This document shows positions 30,539 to 39,109 of a DNA stretch of 64,000 nucleotides, piece after piece. A program made the translations under genes and the position numbers. Every line of letters starts with the position of its first letter. Position 1 is the stretch's first letter. The notes under the pieces were generated by a model. It saw only the letters and a program-made list of their open reading frames with translations. It searched no databases and was not told the DNA's origin. Origin of the DNA: Ectobacillus ponti (GTDB taxonomy: Bacteria; Bacillota; Bacilli; Bacillales; Bacillaceae_G); assembly GCF_024294785.1 (NCBI RefSeq), contig NZ_JANCLT010000008.1:62001-126000 (forward strand), in the 5' to 3' direction.

Positions 30539-31594
30539 ATGGCAAACAAAATCTTTTTCATCCTTGCTGCTGTCGGGGTGCCTGTGTCGGTTGCCGGCAA
30601 TCTGCTGCATTGGCCGGAAACCATCATGTTCGTGATATACTGCTTAACGATTATAGCATTGGCAAGCTTCATGGGCCGGGCCACAGAGAGCCTGGCTATT
30701 GTGTCCGGACCGCGGATTGGCGGTTTGTTGAACGCCACCTTTGGGAACGCAGTGGAGCTTATTATTTCTATTTTTGCATTAAAGGCCGGGTTAACCGGGG
30801 TGGTGCTGGCATCGCTGACCGGCTCTGTACTTGGAAACCTGCTGCTTGTCGGCGGCTTGTCCTTTTTCATTGGCGGTTTGAAGTACAAACGGCAATTCTT
30901 CAGTATACATGACGCCCGGCATAATGCATCTTTATTAATTTTTGCAGTGGTGGTTGCCTTTGTCATTCCGGAGATTTTCTCCATGGAAATGAAGCCTGCC
31001 CAAACGTTCCATCTAAGCATTGGAGTCTCCGTTATCCTGATTGTCCTGTATTTGGCTGCCCTGTTCTTTAAGCTTGTCACGCATCGGGGCGTCTATCAGC
31101 ACGGGGAGGAGGAAGCGGAGGAGCATGAGGAGCCGGAATGGAGCAAAGGCCGTGCACTTACTGTATTGGCCGTTGCGACGCTGGCGGTTGCCTATGTATC
31201 TGAGGCGCTTGTACATACATTTGAAACGGTGGCGCATTCCTTCGGTTGGACGGAGCTGTTTATCGGGGTCATTGTCGTGGCGATTGTTGGAAACGCGGCA
31301 GAGCATGCATCTGCCATTATTATGGCTTATAAGAACAAGCTGAATGTTGCGGTGGAAATCGCTGTTGGTTCCACCTTGCAGGTTGCCATGTTCGTGGCGC
31401 CGGTGCTCGTCATCATTTCTCTGTTTTTCCCGCAGCAGATGCCGCTTGTGTTTACCGTGCCGGAGTTGGTGGCAATGGTCACATCCGTCTTCATTACAAT
31501 TGCCGTGACAACCGATGGAGACTCCAACTGGTTTGAGGGCTTAACGCTGTTGGCCGCCTATGTCATCATGGGCATCGGGTTTTACCTTTTATAA
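30539..31594 (+). CDS. chaA: Calcium/proton antiporter (ChaA/YfkE)
   Basis: Membrane exchanger of 351 aa in the CaCA superfamily, with eleven predicted segments. Both alpha-repeats carry the conserved acidic motif: GLLNATFGNAVELIISIFALKAG in the first half and VVAIVGNAAEHASAIIMAYKNKL in the second. The hydrophilic loop between them is acidic and His-rich (GEEEAEEHEEPEW). It corresponds to yfkE of B. subtilis, a Ca2+/H+ exchanger, and lies in the same neighbourhood with yfkD. A -10-like TACAAT lies about 45 bp upstream; the ribosome binding site is GGAAGGTAGGAAGTCGC. Confidence 0.93.
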   Translation: MANKIFFILAAVGVPVSVAGNLLHWPETIMFVIYCLTIIALASFMGRATESLAIVSGPRIGGLLNATFGNAVELIISIFALKAGLTGVVLASLTGSVLGNLLLVGGLSFFIGGLKYKRQFFSIHDARHNASLLIFAVVVAFVIPEIFSMEMKPAQTFHLSIGVSVILIVLYLAALFFKLVTHRGVYQHGEEEAEEHEEPEWSKGRALTVLAVATLAVAYVSEALVHTFETVAHSFGWTELFIGVIVVAIVGNAAEHASAIIMAYKNKLNVAVEIAVGSTLQVAMFVAPVLVIISLFFPQQMPLVFTVPELVAMVTSVFITIAVTTDGDSNWFEGLTLLAAYVIMGIGFYLL

Positions 31595-31635
31595 GCTCCA
31601 TCTCCTCAGAATTTCAAATCAGCTTTTCCAGAAAA

Positions 31636-31668
31636 AGTTCCCTGCATGATGCCGGGAATTTTTTTCTT
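31636..31668 (+). terminator. Terminator of chaA
   Basis: GTTCCC-TGCAT/ATGC-CGGGAAT stem followed by TTTTTTT. Confidence 0.75.
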
Positions 31669-31714
31669 ATTTGTCCATATGCTTGTACTAAGTACATCGC
31701 AAAAGGAGAACAGC

Positions 31715-32320
31715 ATGAAGCTAGCCCGCTTTTTCTTTTTCATCTTCGGCATTGTCACTTTGACGCTCGGTGTGGCGCTTACCTTAAAAGCAAACCTGGG
31801 CGCAGGTCCATGGGATGCCCTGACTGCCGGCGCCGCCCGCACCTTCGGCTTTACAGTAGGAACGTGGGTTATCATCAATGGCGTTGTTCTGTTGTTTGTG
31901 AATGCATATTTGCTGCAGGAGCGGCCGCAGTTCCTCGCCGGCATCACCTTTGTTCTCATCGGGCTTCTGGTGGATTTCTGGCTGCTGAAGGTGCTGGGAG
32001 ACTGGCAGCCCCAGGGGATCATCCTTCGCGCAGGTGTGCTGCTGGCTGGCGTTGCTCTGCTTGCGTTCGGGATATCCATGTATCTGCAGTCACAGTATCC
32101 GGTCAACCCGATTGATAACCTGATGATTGCGCTGCACAAGCGATTTCATGTTAATCTGATGGTGGCAAAAACAGTTGCGGAAATCTCGGCACTTGTGTTT
32201 GCTGTTTTACTGAAAGGGCCGATTGGCGCCGGGACGTTGATTGTTGCGTTCACCATCGGGCCGTTGATTCAGCTTTCCTACCAGCCGCTTCACCAGCTTT
32301 TACAGCGCTTTGGCTCCTGA
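31715..32320 (+). CDS. YczE/YyaS/YitT-family membrane protein
   Basis: A 201-aa integral membrane protein with five predicted segments. The opening FFFFIFGIVTLTLGVALTLKANLGAGPWDALTAG is the hallmark of the YczE group (DUF6198/BCR-YitT). Later SQYPVNPIDNLMIALHKRF and LLKGPIGAGTLIVAFTIGPLIQ repeat the pattern. YczE affects antibiotic synthesis in some bacilli; the function is not known here. The start is ATG 31715 behind AAAAGGAGAACAGC. A paralogue lies at 50121-50810. A weak hairpin with TTTTTT ends the gene at 32308-32337. Confidence 0.82.
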   Translation: MKLARFFFFIFGIVTLTLGVALTLKANLGAGPWDALTAGAARTFGFTVGTWVIINGVVLLFVNAYLLQERPQFLAGITFVLIGLLVDFWLLKVLGDWQPQGIILRAGVLLAGVALLAFGISMYLQSQYPVNPIDNLMIALHKRFHVNLMVAKTVAEISALVFAVLLKGPIGAGTLIVAFTIGPLIQLSYQPLHQLLQRFGS

Positions 32321-32414
32321 TGAGGGGCTATTTTTTGTGGGCGTATATGGATAACAACGGATATCACAGAAAACAATAAAGGCAACGCATCTCTTCTGTG
32401 AAAGGAGCCATCCA

Positions 32415-33209
32415 ATGAGACATATATGCAAGGTCTTTACCTTAGCTCTTCTCTTACTCGCATGTGCAGGTCCGTTCCGGGCGGAGGCGGCAAACCAGGG
32501 GTTTAGGCCTCCTAAGTCGGTACTGGATATCTCCAAGGAAAATACATATCCAAATCCAACCCAGGATCTGCCGCGGCTGCAGCCCAGCAAGCTGGCGGCC
32601 GAGCTGCTGAAATCCTCCCCCATTTCCATTGAGAATCCGGACCTGATCCGGATCCTGAATGAAACCTCTGTCTCCAATGCGCCGTTGGCAGTCGGCTACC
32701 GGGCAAAGGTGTATCTCGGGCAATGGCCGCTGAATTATGAGTCCGTGAGAACGGCAGTGAATTGGGAGTATCAGCAGATTAACCGCAATTATCTTGATAA
32801 CCGGGGCGGAAAGGATTATCAGCATCTTCGCTACAATCAGGAAACACAGCGTATCATTCAAGGCGGATTGACTGCGAGGATCAACCGCGCCGAGGATGTG
32901 AAAAAGATGATGCTGCTGAAGGCAATGGAGAAGACGAATCTCCCGCTCGCCTTTCAGACCGTCATAGGCTACGGCACAAAGCACAGCCGGGTGTATAATG
33001 TAGCGCCCAAGCATCTCGGCTATCTGTCGGCCTATGCGCCCGCAGTGAACGAAAAGGGGAAGGTCACCTTTGGGGAGGTCTATCTTGTGCTGAAGGGAAA
33101 CAAACGGTCTCTTATGATCAAAAACGTCACGTCACAAGGCATTGGTGCCTGGATTCCCGTGCAGGACCATGTGTCGTTCGGGTTTATGGGATCGCGCACT
33201 CCAAGATAA
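32415..33209 (+). CDS. yfkD: YfkD-family secreted protein
   Basis: A 264-aa protein with a signal peptide (about residues 1-26, ending FRAEA). The mature part matches YfkD of B. subtilis closely in my memory: PKSVLDISKENTYPNPTQDLPRLQPSKL, GYRAKVYLGQWPLNYES, TVNWEYQQIN-like VNWEYQQINRNYLDNRGGK and ending VKNVTSQGIGAWIPVQDHVSF. The role is unknown; SigB/sporulation links are reported for the yfk region but cannot be judged here. The start is ATG 32415 behind GAAAGGAGCCATCCA. It is convergent with yfkAB. Confidence 0.9.
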   Translation: MRHICKVFTLALLLLACAGPFRAEAANQGFRPPKSVLDISKENTYPNPTQDLPRLQPSKLAAELLKSSPISIENPDLIRILNETSVSNAPLAVGYRAKVYLGQWPLNYESVRTAVNWEYQQINRNYLDNRGGKDYQHLRYNQETQRIIQGGLTARINRAEDVKKMMLLKAMEKTNLPLAFQTVIGYGTKHSRVYNVAPKHLGYLSAYAPAVNEKGKVTFGEVYLVLKGNKRSLMIKNVTSQGIGAWIPVQDHVSFGFMGSRTPR

Positions 33210-33210
33210 A

Positions 33211-33242
33211 CAAGGCGTCGGCACATGGTGCCGGCGCCTGTT
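33211..33242. terminator. Bidirectional terminator between yfkD and yfkAB
   Basis: CAAGGCG-CGGCAC pairs with GTGCCG-CGCCTG around ATG, with modest T/A tracts on both sides. Confidence 0.7.
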
Positions 33243-33245
33243 CAG

Positions 33246-34373
33246 TCAGAAGGAAATTTGCGCTTGTTTTGTGGTAAAGTCTGTACCTGGATAATAGCTG
33301 TTTTTCACCAGGACATTCGGCCCGAGACATTTGACGGCCGGGCAATGGCAGTTCAGCTGCTTGGCTGTGCCGCTTCCCATCCACTTTTCATAAGCGGATT
33401 GCAGGGTGTCCGTTTGAATATTTCCAAGCATGGGCTCATCGCCGAAGTCCGTGACAATGATGCTGCCGTTGAAAATATTGACGTTCAGGCGAGACCGGCC
33501 GTCCGGATCATTCCGGACCGTCACATGCTTGCTGCCGTGCAGCTTTCGGAGAAGGGCCAGGTCACGCTCATCGCTGCTGCAGGCATAGAACGGCAGCGTG
33601 CCGAACAGCATCCACACCTTTTCATCACGGATGTCCAGCAAATGGGAAATGGCTTCGCGAATTTCGTCCTTCGTCAGGAGCTCCAGGCTGGATCCCCAAT
33701 CGCTTGGATACATAGGGTGCACCTCATGCCTTTGGCAGCCCATCTCCTCGACAATTTGGCGGTGGATATGGGCGATATGCGGCAAGGTCCGCTTGTTCAG
33801 CATGGTTTCCGCGGACACCAGCACACCTGCCCGTGTTAAGGCCTTGCTGTTATCCAGCATGCGCTGGAACAGGCGCTCCCGCTGTTCGTATGTAGGCTTT
33901 CTCTCCATCATGGCAAAGCCACCCTCGACAAAGTCTTCAATTGTCCCCCAGTTATGGGAAATATGCAGCACATCCAAGTACGGAATGATTTGCTCGTAGC
34001 GGGCTAAGTCCAAGGTTAAATTGGAGTTGATTTGTGTGCGGACGCCGCGTTCGCGGGCATACTGAAGAAGAGGGATCACGTATTGCTCCACAGATTGCTT
34101 GGACAGCATCGGCTCGCCGCCGGTGATGCTCATCGAGCGCAGATGGGGCACTTCCTCCAGCCGGCGCAGCAGCAGGTCCAGCGGCAGCGCATCCGGGTCC
34201 TTCGGCTGCAGTGTGTATCCAACCGCACAGTGCTCGCATCTCATATTACAGAGAGTGGTTGTCGTAAATTCAATATTGGTCAGCGTCAGCTTCCCATACT
34301 CTTCCACGTCCATATAGGCTTCCCATGGATCATGGGAAGGGGTGATGGGCGGCAGTATTTGTGATATGCTCAT
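33246..34373 (-). CDS. yfkAB: Radical SAM/CxCxxxxC-motif protein YfkAB
   Basis: Radical S-adenosylmethionine enzyme of 375 aa. The [4Fe-4S] cluster motif is LCNMRCEHC (C42, C46, C49), followed by SITGGEPMLSK, the SAM-binding GGEP. Near the end, LNCHCPAVKCLGPNVLVKNSYYPG supplies the CxCxxxxC motif that names the family and probably binds a second cluster. In B. subtilis reference annotations the gene was first read as two, yfkA and yfkB; here it is one intact frame. The substrate is unknown. The start at 34373 follows AAAGGAGTGACTGCCC, divergent from the SE1561-type gene. Confidence 0.92.
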   Translation of the reverse strand: MSISQILPPITPSHDPWEAYMDVEEYGKLTLTNIEFTTTTLCNMRCEHCAVGYTLQPKDPDALPLDLLLRRLEEVPHLRSMSITGGEPMLSKQSVEQYVIPLLQYARERGVRTQINSNLTLDLARYEQIIPYLDVLHISHNWGTIEDFVEGGFAMMERKPTYEQRERLFQRMLDNSKALTRAGVLVSAETMLNKRTLPHIAHIHRQIVEEMGCQRHEVHPMYPSDWGSSLELLTKDEIREAISHLLDIRDEKVWMLFGTLPFYACSSDERDLALLRKLHGSKHVTVRNDPDGRSRLNVNIFNGSIIVTDFGDEPMLGNIQTDTLQSAYEKWMGSGTAKQLNCHCPAVKCLGPNVLVKNSYYPGTDFTTKQAQISF

Positions 34374-34498
34374 GGGCAGTCACTCCTTTAGCTTGAAATA
34401 GGAAACAGTCCTATCTTATCATAGGAAAAGAGCAGTTCTGGTTTTGGCGAAAAATTAAGAAAGCAGCTTGTTTGAGACAAGGAAAAGGAGCGGTAGCA

Positions 34499-34681
34499 AT
34501 GGGAAGTCCTGTATATGACAAAGATTCACAACTATCTTATTTGAAGCAGCGCCTGAATATGTTCGCGGAGGTCATCGAGTCCATCGAGCCGGAGGATGTA
34601 GAGGTGGAGGACATCGACCGTCTGCTGGAGATGCTGGACGAGTTGGAGCAGAAGTGCGAGCAGTTCAAAACACGCGAGTAG
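34499..34681 (+). CDS. SE1561-family small protein
   Basis: A 60-aa acidic helical protein: MGSPVYDKDSQLSYLKQRLN and then a heptad-rich part with EVIESIEPEDVEVEDIDRLLEMLDELEQKCEQF. The pattern matches the uncharacterised SE1561 family of Bacillales, found next to yfkAB. The start is ATG 34499 behind AAAAGGAGCGGTAGCA; it ends in a long terminator. Confidence 0.85.
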   Translation: MGSPVYDKDSQLSYLKQRLNMFAEVIESIEPEDVEVEDIDRLLEMLDELEQKCEQFKTRE

Positions 34682-34683
34682 AA

Positions 34684-34735
34684 GGAGTGGTCCAAAAGTC
34701 CGCCATCAGGCAGACTTTTGGCACCGCTCCTTTTT
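34684..34735 (+). terminator. Terminator of the SE1561-type gene
   Basis: A long stem, with GGAG-GG and CCAAAAGTC pairing to GACTTTTGG and C-GCTCC, closes on a 12-nt loop and is followed by TTTTT. Confidence 0.88.
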
Positions 34736-34864
34736 GCCGTATCGGCCTTTCGCCCCAGCCGGACAATTCAGAGAAATCTCTTCAGTTTTATATGCATTCA
34801 GGAGTATAATCGAATTGTTAAGGGCTTTCTGAAAGACGGGAGCGTTCACATTCAGGGGGGAATA

Positions 34865-36391
34865 ATGATGGAGAACTTGCGGGAAAGCATGTACAAGCTG
34901 ATTGTGGAAACGTCTACACGCCTGCCAAAGGACGTGCGTCGTGCCATTCAGCGCGCCAAGGAGACTGAGAGTGCGGGGACACGCTCAGCGATGGCATTGG
35001 ATACAATTACAAACAACATTAGAATGGCAGATGAAAAAATCTCGCCAATTTGCCAAGATACAGGGATGCCGACATTTAAGATCAAAACACCAATCGGCGT
35101 GAACCAGCTTGTCATTAAGCAAGCCATTTATGAAGCGGTGGATCAGGCTACAAAGGACGGCAAGCTGCGTTCCAACTCAGTTGATTCCTTGTTCGGCAAA
35201 AACAGCGGCAACAATCTGGGGCCGGGAACGCCGGTTATCAAGTTCGAACAATGGGAAAAGGATTATATTGATGCGCGCCTCATCCTGAAGGGCGGCGGCT
35301 GCGAGAATAAAAACATCCAGTACAGCCTGCCATGCGAGCTGGAAGGCCTGGGCCGCGCCGGCCGCGACCTTGATGGCATCCGCAAGTGCCTGCTGCATGC
35401 GGTATATCAGGCGCAGGGACAAGGCTGCAGCGCCGGCGTCATTGGCGTCGGCATCGGCGGCGACCGCACCTCCGGCTACGAGCTGGCAAAGGAGCAGCTG
35501 TTCCGTTCTCTTGATGATGCGAACCCGATTCCAGAGCTGAAGCAAATGGAAGAGTATATTCTCGAGAATGCCAATAAGCTCGGCATCGGCACAATGGGCT
35601 TTGGCGGCGAAACCACGCTGCTCGGCTGCAAAATCGGCGTCTACAACCGTCTGCCTGCAAGCTTTTTCGTGTCCGTTGCTTATAACTGCTGGGCATACCG
35701 CCGTCTTGGCGTAACTCTTAATCCCGAGACTGGCGCCATTCAGGAATGGCTGTACCAGGAAGGGGAAGATACACTCCAGCGGGCTGAAGCGGCTGCTGCT
35801 GTAGAAGAAGTGCGCGAGGTGGTGCTGCAGGCACCGATTACGGAGGAACAGATCCGTGAACTGCGCGTCGGCGACGTCGTAACCATCAACGGCATGATGT
35901 ACACCGGCCGTGATGCCATCCATAAGCATCTGTCCGACCATGACTGCCCGGTGGATTTGAATGGACAAATCATCTACCATTGCGGTCCGGTTGTCGTGAA
36001 GAATGGCAATAAGTGGGAAATAAAAGCTGCCGGCCCGACAACAAGCATTCGTGAGGAGCCTTACCAAGGCGACATTATGAAGAAGTTCGGCCTGCGTGCG
36101 GTCATCGGAAAGGGCGGCATGGGCGCCAAAACGCTGGCAGCCCTGCAGGAGCACGGCGGCGTGTACCTGAATGCCATCGGCGGCGCGGCACAGTACTATG
36201 CAGAGTGCATCAAGAATGTGGAAGGCGTGGACTTCATGGAGTTCGGCATTCCGGAAGCGATGTGGCACCTGCGCGTGGAAGGCTTCAAGGCCGTTGTGAC
36301 CATGGACTCCCACGGCAACAGCCTGCATGCAGGGGTGGATCAGACGTCTCTGGAAAAGCTTGCTTCCTTCAAGGAGCCGGTATTTAAATAA
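34865..36391 (+). CDS. fumA: Fumarate hydratase, class I (iron-sulfur)
   Basis: Oxygen-labile [4Fe-4S] hydratase interconverting fumarate and malate, 508 aa, with alpha and beta domains fused. The alpha domain has SPICQDTGMPTFKI, GGGCENKNIQYSLPCELEG, VGIGGDRTSGYELAKEQLF and TTLLGCKIG, which contain the cluster cysteines. The beta domain from about 335 has RELRVGDVVTINGMMYTGRDAIHKHL, YHCGPVV, GPTTSIREEPYQGDIMKKFGLRAVIGKGGMGAKT and VEGVDFMEFGIPEAMWHLRVEGF. The start is the double ATG at 34865 behind CAGGGGGGAATA. It is linked in metabolism to the malate uptake and malic-enzyme genes further along. Confidence 0.95.
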   Translation: MMENLRESMYKLIVETSTRLPKDVRRAIQRAKETESAGTRSAMALDTITNNIRMADEKISPICQDTGMPTFKIKTPIGVNQLVIKQAIYEAVDQATKDGKLRSNSVDSLFGKNSGNNLGPGTPVIKFEQWEKDYIDARLILKGGGCENKNIQYSLPCELEGLGRAGRDLDGIRKCLLHAVYQAQGQGCSAGVIGVGIGGDRTSGYELAKEQLFRSLDDANPIPELKQMEEYILENANKLGIGTMGFGGETTLLGCKIGVYNRLPASFFVSVAYNCWAYRRLGVTLNPETGAIQEWLYQEGEDTLQRAEAAAAVEEVREVVLQAPITEEQIRELRVGDVVTINGMMYTGRDAIHKHLSDHDCPVDLNGQIIYHCGPVVVKNGNKWEIKAAGPTTSIREEPYQGDIMKKFGLRAVIGKGGMGAKTLAALQEHGGVYLNAIGGAAQYYAECIKNVEGVDFMEFGIPEAMWHLRVEGFKAVVTMDSHGNSLHAGVDQTSLEKLASFKEPVFK

Positions 36392-36400
36392 GCATAATGG

Positions 36401-36427
36401 AGAGCTTGCCTGCGGGCAGGCTCTTTT
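36401..36427 (+). terminator. Terminator of the fumarase gene
   Basis: AGAGC-TGCCTG pairs with CAGGCTCT around CGGG, followed by TTTTG. Confidence 0.85.
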
Positions 36428-36525
36428 GCTTGTTCTCCTGCTGCCACTGGAAAACAATACACATTATAAAAGGGTCGGCGAAGCAGACAATACAAGTACG
36501 AGAAAGTATGGAAAGGGGATTCATT

Positions 36526-37320
36526 ATGGGAAGAAGCCGTGTTATTGTACTGCTGGCAATGCTCCTCGTGCTTATTTGTCCGCTTGACGCCTTTTCTTAT
36601 GCCAATGTGGCCAACCATTGGGGCATCACGCGCAGCAAGAATGAGCAGCAGCCGGATGCGGGCAAGGAGTTTACGGATCTGGTGACGAAGTACGACGGGT
36701 TTTTCATGGGAAATCCGGACAAAAAGTATTTGTATCTGACCTTCGATAACGGCTACGAGAATGGCTACACGCCAAAAATTCTCGATGTGCTGAAGCAAAA
36801 GAATGTGCCGGCCACCTTCTTCCTGACCGGCCAGTTTTTAAAGGAGCAGCCGGAGCTTGTGAAGCGGATGGTACGGGAAGGCCATATTATCGGCAACCAT
36901 TCCTGGCACCACCCTGACCTCACCACAGTCAGTGATATTCGTTTCAAAAAGGAGCTGCAGCTTGTGGAAGAGGAGGTCAAGCAGCTGACCGGCCAGAGGG
37001 ACCTGAAGTATCTGCGTCCGCCGCGCGGCATTTTCAGCGAGCGCACCCTCGCCATTTCCCGTGAGATGGGCTACTACAATGTGTTCTGGTCGCTTGCCTT
37101 CGTGGATTGGAAGGTGGACCAGCAACGGGGCTGGCAATACGCATATGACAATATGATGAAACTGGCGCATCCCGGCGCTGTCATGCTGCTTCACTCCATC
37201 TCCAGCGATAACGCCGGCGCACTGAGCCAGGCCATTGATGACCTGCGCAAGCGCGGCTATGAATTCAAAAGCCTCGATGATCTCGTCGCCGAAAAGTTCG
37301 GTCCGGAGGTCAATTACTGA
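36526..37320 (+). CDS. pdaA: Delta-lactam-forming peptidoglycan N-acetylmuramic acid deacetylase
   Basis: Polysaccharide deacetylase (NodB fold) of 264 aa that acts on spore cortex muramic acid to allow muramic-delta-lactam formation. It has a signal peptide (VIVLLAMLLVLICPLDAFSYA). Catalytic motifs are YLTFDNGYENGYTPKILDVL (the Asp of motif 1), GHIIGNHSWHHPD (metal-binding H-x3-H), LRPPRGIFS and MLLHSISSDNA. Near-complete agreement in length (about 263 aa) and the TFDNGYENGYT motif point to PdaA rather than another deacetylase. The start is ATG 36526 behind GGAAAGGGGATTCATT. It implies a spore-forming host. It has its own terminator. Confidence 0.94.
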   Translation: MGRSRVIVLLAMLLVLICPLDAFSYANVANHWGITRSKNEQQPDAGKEFTDLVTKYDGFFMGNPDKKYLYLTFDNGYENGYTPKILDVLKQKNVPATFFLTGQFLKEQPELVKRMVREGHIIGNHSWHHPDLTTVSDIRFKKELQLVEEEVKQLTGQRDLKYLRPPRGIFSERTLAISREMGYYNVFWSLAFVDWKVDQQRGWQYAYDNMMKLAHPGAVMLLHSISSDNAGALSQAIDDLRKRGYEFKSLDDLVAEKFGPEVNY

Positions 37321-37321
37321 A

Positions 37322-37352
37322 AGCTGCACGGGCTATAGCCCGGCGGCTTTTT
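37322..37352 (+). terminator. Terminator of pdaA
   Basis: AGC and CGGGCTATAGCCCG form the core of the stem, closed by GGCT and followed by TTTTTG. Confidence 0.7.
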
Positions 37353-37409
37353 GTGTATGGTCACTCGTAAACTTTGTGGGAAATAATGTCCGCGCAGTCA
37401 TCTGTTTTC

Positions 37410-37461
37410 TGATACAATAGGGCTGACCTTATTCTAATATAGGATTAAGGTCGGCTTTTTG
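37410..37461 (+). promoter_or_regulatory. Extended -10 promoter followed at once by a terminator-like hairpin (malic enzyme leader)
   Basis: TGATACAAT at 37410-37418 is an extended -10. A transcript from about 37423 would start with GGCTGACCTTA, which can pair with TAAGGTCGGCT at 37446-37456, followed by TTTTTG. Transcription of the malic enzyme gene (ATG 37517) therefore has to pass a terminator-like hairpin of the leader; attenuation is possible but not shown. Confidence 0.45.
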
Positions 37462-37516
37462 ATTCATGTTAATAAGGAGCCCCATATAACAGGGCAACCA
37501 TGTGGAGGTACAGCAA

Positions 37517-38974
37517 ATGGCGATTCCCAGCAACACGAATATGAATGTCATCATGCGTTTGCAAATTGATAAGGAGCTCGGCTCGTTCGGCGCCATCGCA
37601 GCGACCATTGGCGGCACAGGCGGTGATATTGTCGGCATTGATGTCATCTCCTCGAGCAAGACGAGCACCACCCGTGACATCACCGTAAACGTATATGACC
37701 AAAATCATGCGGAGCTTATGAAGCAGGCCATTGAAAAAATTGAAGGAGTGAAGGTCGTATTCGTTTCTGACCAAACCTTCCTCATGCACCTCGGCGGCAA
37801 AATTGAAACACAGCCGAAAATTCCGATCAAAAACCGGGACGACCTGTCCCGTGTGTATACACCCGGTGTGGCCCGCGTTTGTACGGCAATCGCCGAGGAG
37901 CAAAGCAAGGCATATTCTCTGACCATCAAGCGCAACACCGTTGCCATCATCTCTGACGGCACAGCCGTTCTCGGCCTTGGCGATATCGGCCCGCATGCGG
38001 CGATGCCGGTTATGGAAGGAAAAGCGATGCTCTTTAAGCAGCTGGCCGGCGTGGATGCCTTCCCGCTCTGTCTGGATACAAAGGATACGGAAGAAATCAT
38101 TGCGATCGTGAAAGCGATTGCGCCAACCTTTGGCGGCATCAACCTGGAGGATATCTCCGCGCCGCGCTGCTTTGAAATTGAACAGCGCTTGAAGGAGGAG
38201 CTCGATATTCCGGTATTCCACGATGACCAGCATGGCACAGCCGTTGTCATCCTGGCGGCGCTGCTGAATGCCTTGAAGATTACCGGCAAAAAGATTGAGG
38301 ATATCAAGGTAGTGTTAACAGGAATCGGCGCCGCGGGGATTGCCTGTGCCAAGATTCTAACAGCTGCCGGTGTCCGCAATCTTGTCGGTGTGGACCGCTA
38401 CGGTGCCATCAACCGCTCCGAGCACTATGAGAATGACAGCTGGACTATGTTCGCGGCGATGACCAACCCGGATAATCTGACCGGCAGCCTGTCCGATGTC
38501 ATTGCAGGAGCAGATGTGTTCATTGGCGTATCTGCGCCGAACATTCTGAAGGTGGAGGATGTGAAAAGAATGGCGAAGGACCCGATTGTGTTTGCGATGG
38601 CGAACCCGGTGCCGGAAATTGCGCCGGAAGCGGCAGAGCCGCATGTGCGCGTCATGGCGACAGGGCGTTCCGATTACCCGAACCAAATCAACAACGTGCT
38701 TTGCTTCCCGGGCGTATTCCGTGCCGCACTGGACTGCCGTGCGACGGAGATCAACGAAGCGATGAAAATTGCTGCCGCCAAAGCCATTGCCTCCATTATC
38801 GAGGAGGATGAGCTCAGCGAAACCTACATTATTCCGAGCGTCTTCAACAGCAAGGTGGTGGAACGCGTTCGCGAAGCGGTCATCCAGGCTGCCTACGAAA
38901 CAGGCGTGGCCCGCCGGAAGCGCGGCGAGGCCAAGCGTGAAGCAGGCGCGGAGGAAGCTGCGATTACGATGTAA
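37517..38974 (+). CDS. NAD(P)-dependent malic enzyme with N-terminal ACT domain
   Basis: Decarboxylates malate to pyruvate; 485 aa. Residues 1-80 (NVIMRLQIDKELGSFGAIAATIGGTGGDIVGIDV) are an ACT domain, suggesting allosteric control by an amino acid. The enzyme part has YTPGVARVCTAIAEE, NTVAIISDGTAVLGLGDIGPHAAMPVMEGKAMLFK, HDDQHGTAVV with the catalytic and metal-binding residues, and the nucleotide fold VVLTGIGAAGIACAKIL. It belongs to the short bacterial (MaeB/YtsJ-like) type, unlike the long-type enzyme at 58558, and cofactor preference is uncertain. The start is ATG 37517 behind GGAGGTACAGCAA. In B. subtilis no malic enzyme lies between pdaA and the DNA-glycosylase gene as I recall the map. 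Confidence 0.9.
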   Translation: MAIPSNTNMNVIMRLQIDKELGSFGAIAATIGGTGGDIVGIDVISSSKTSTTRDITVNVYDQNHAELMKQAIEKIEGVKVVFVSDQTFLMHLGGKIETQPKIPIKNRDDLSRVYTPGVARVCTAIAEEQSKAYSLTIKRNTVAIISDGTAVLGLGDIGPHAAMPVMEGKAMLFKQLAGVDAFPLCLDTKDTEEIIAIVKAIAPTFGGINLEDISAPRCFEIEQRLKEELDIPVFHDDQHGTAVVILAALLNALKITGKKIEDIKVVLTGIGAAGIACAKILTAAGVRNLVGVDRYGAINRSEHYENDSWTMFAAMTNPDNLTGSLSDVIAGADVFIGVSAPNILKVEDVKRMAKDPIVFAMANPVPEIAPEAAEPHVRVMATGRSDYPNQINNVLCFPGVFRAALDCRATEINEAMKIAAAKAIASIIEEDELSETYIIPSVFNSKVVERVREAVIQAAYETGVARRKRGEAKREAGAEEAAITM

Positions 38975-38980
38975 GAGGAG

Positions 38981-39004
38981 AGGGAGCCGCGGGGCTCCCT
39001 TTTT
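38981..39004 (+). terminator. Terminator of the ACT-domain malic enzyme gene
   Basis: AGGGAGCC/GGCTCCCT stem with a GCGG loop followed by TTTT. Confidence 0.9.
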
Positions 39005-39017
39005 GCGTGAGAAAGTT

Positions 39018-39109
39018 TTATCTTACACTTCTCTCGACTTATCTTACACTTTTTGGAATTTATCCTACACTTTTCTCGATTTATCTTACACTTTTGAGAT
39101 TTTATCGAT
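39018..39109 (+). repeat. Tandem array of a 21-bp repeat (four units plus partial)
   Basis: Four direct units of exactly 21 bp start at 39018, 39039, 39060 and 39081, each opening TTATCTTACACTT or one change from it. A partial unit TTATCGATA closes the array at 39102. The units vary only in their last eight bases. There are no spacers. A single reversed copy with the same end is at 5682-5731. Both lie right behind the terminator of a metabolic gene. The 21-bp period reads as a seven-residue repeat (LSYTFxx) on the plus strand, but that frame lacks a credible gene start. Confidence 0.85.

Noticed and set aside
35177-36457. 426-residue open frame opposite the fumarase gene
   Set aside because: Antisense to a secure gene and without any domain pattern.
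39018-39109. CRISPR array
   Set aside because: The 21-bp repeats are directly joined with no spacers, and no cas genes are present.
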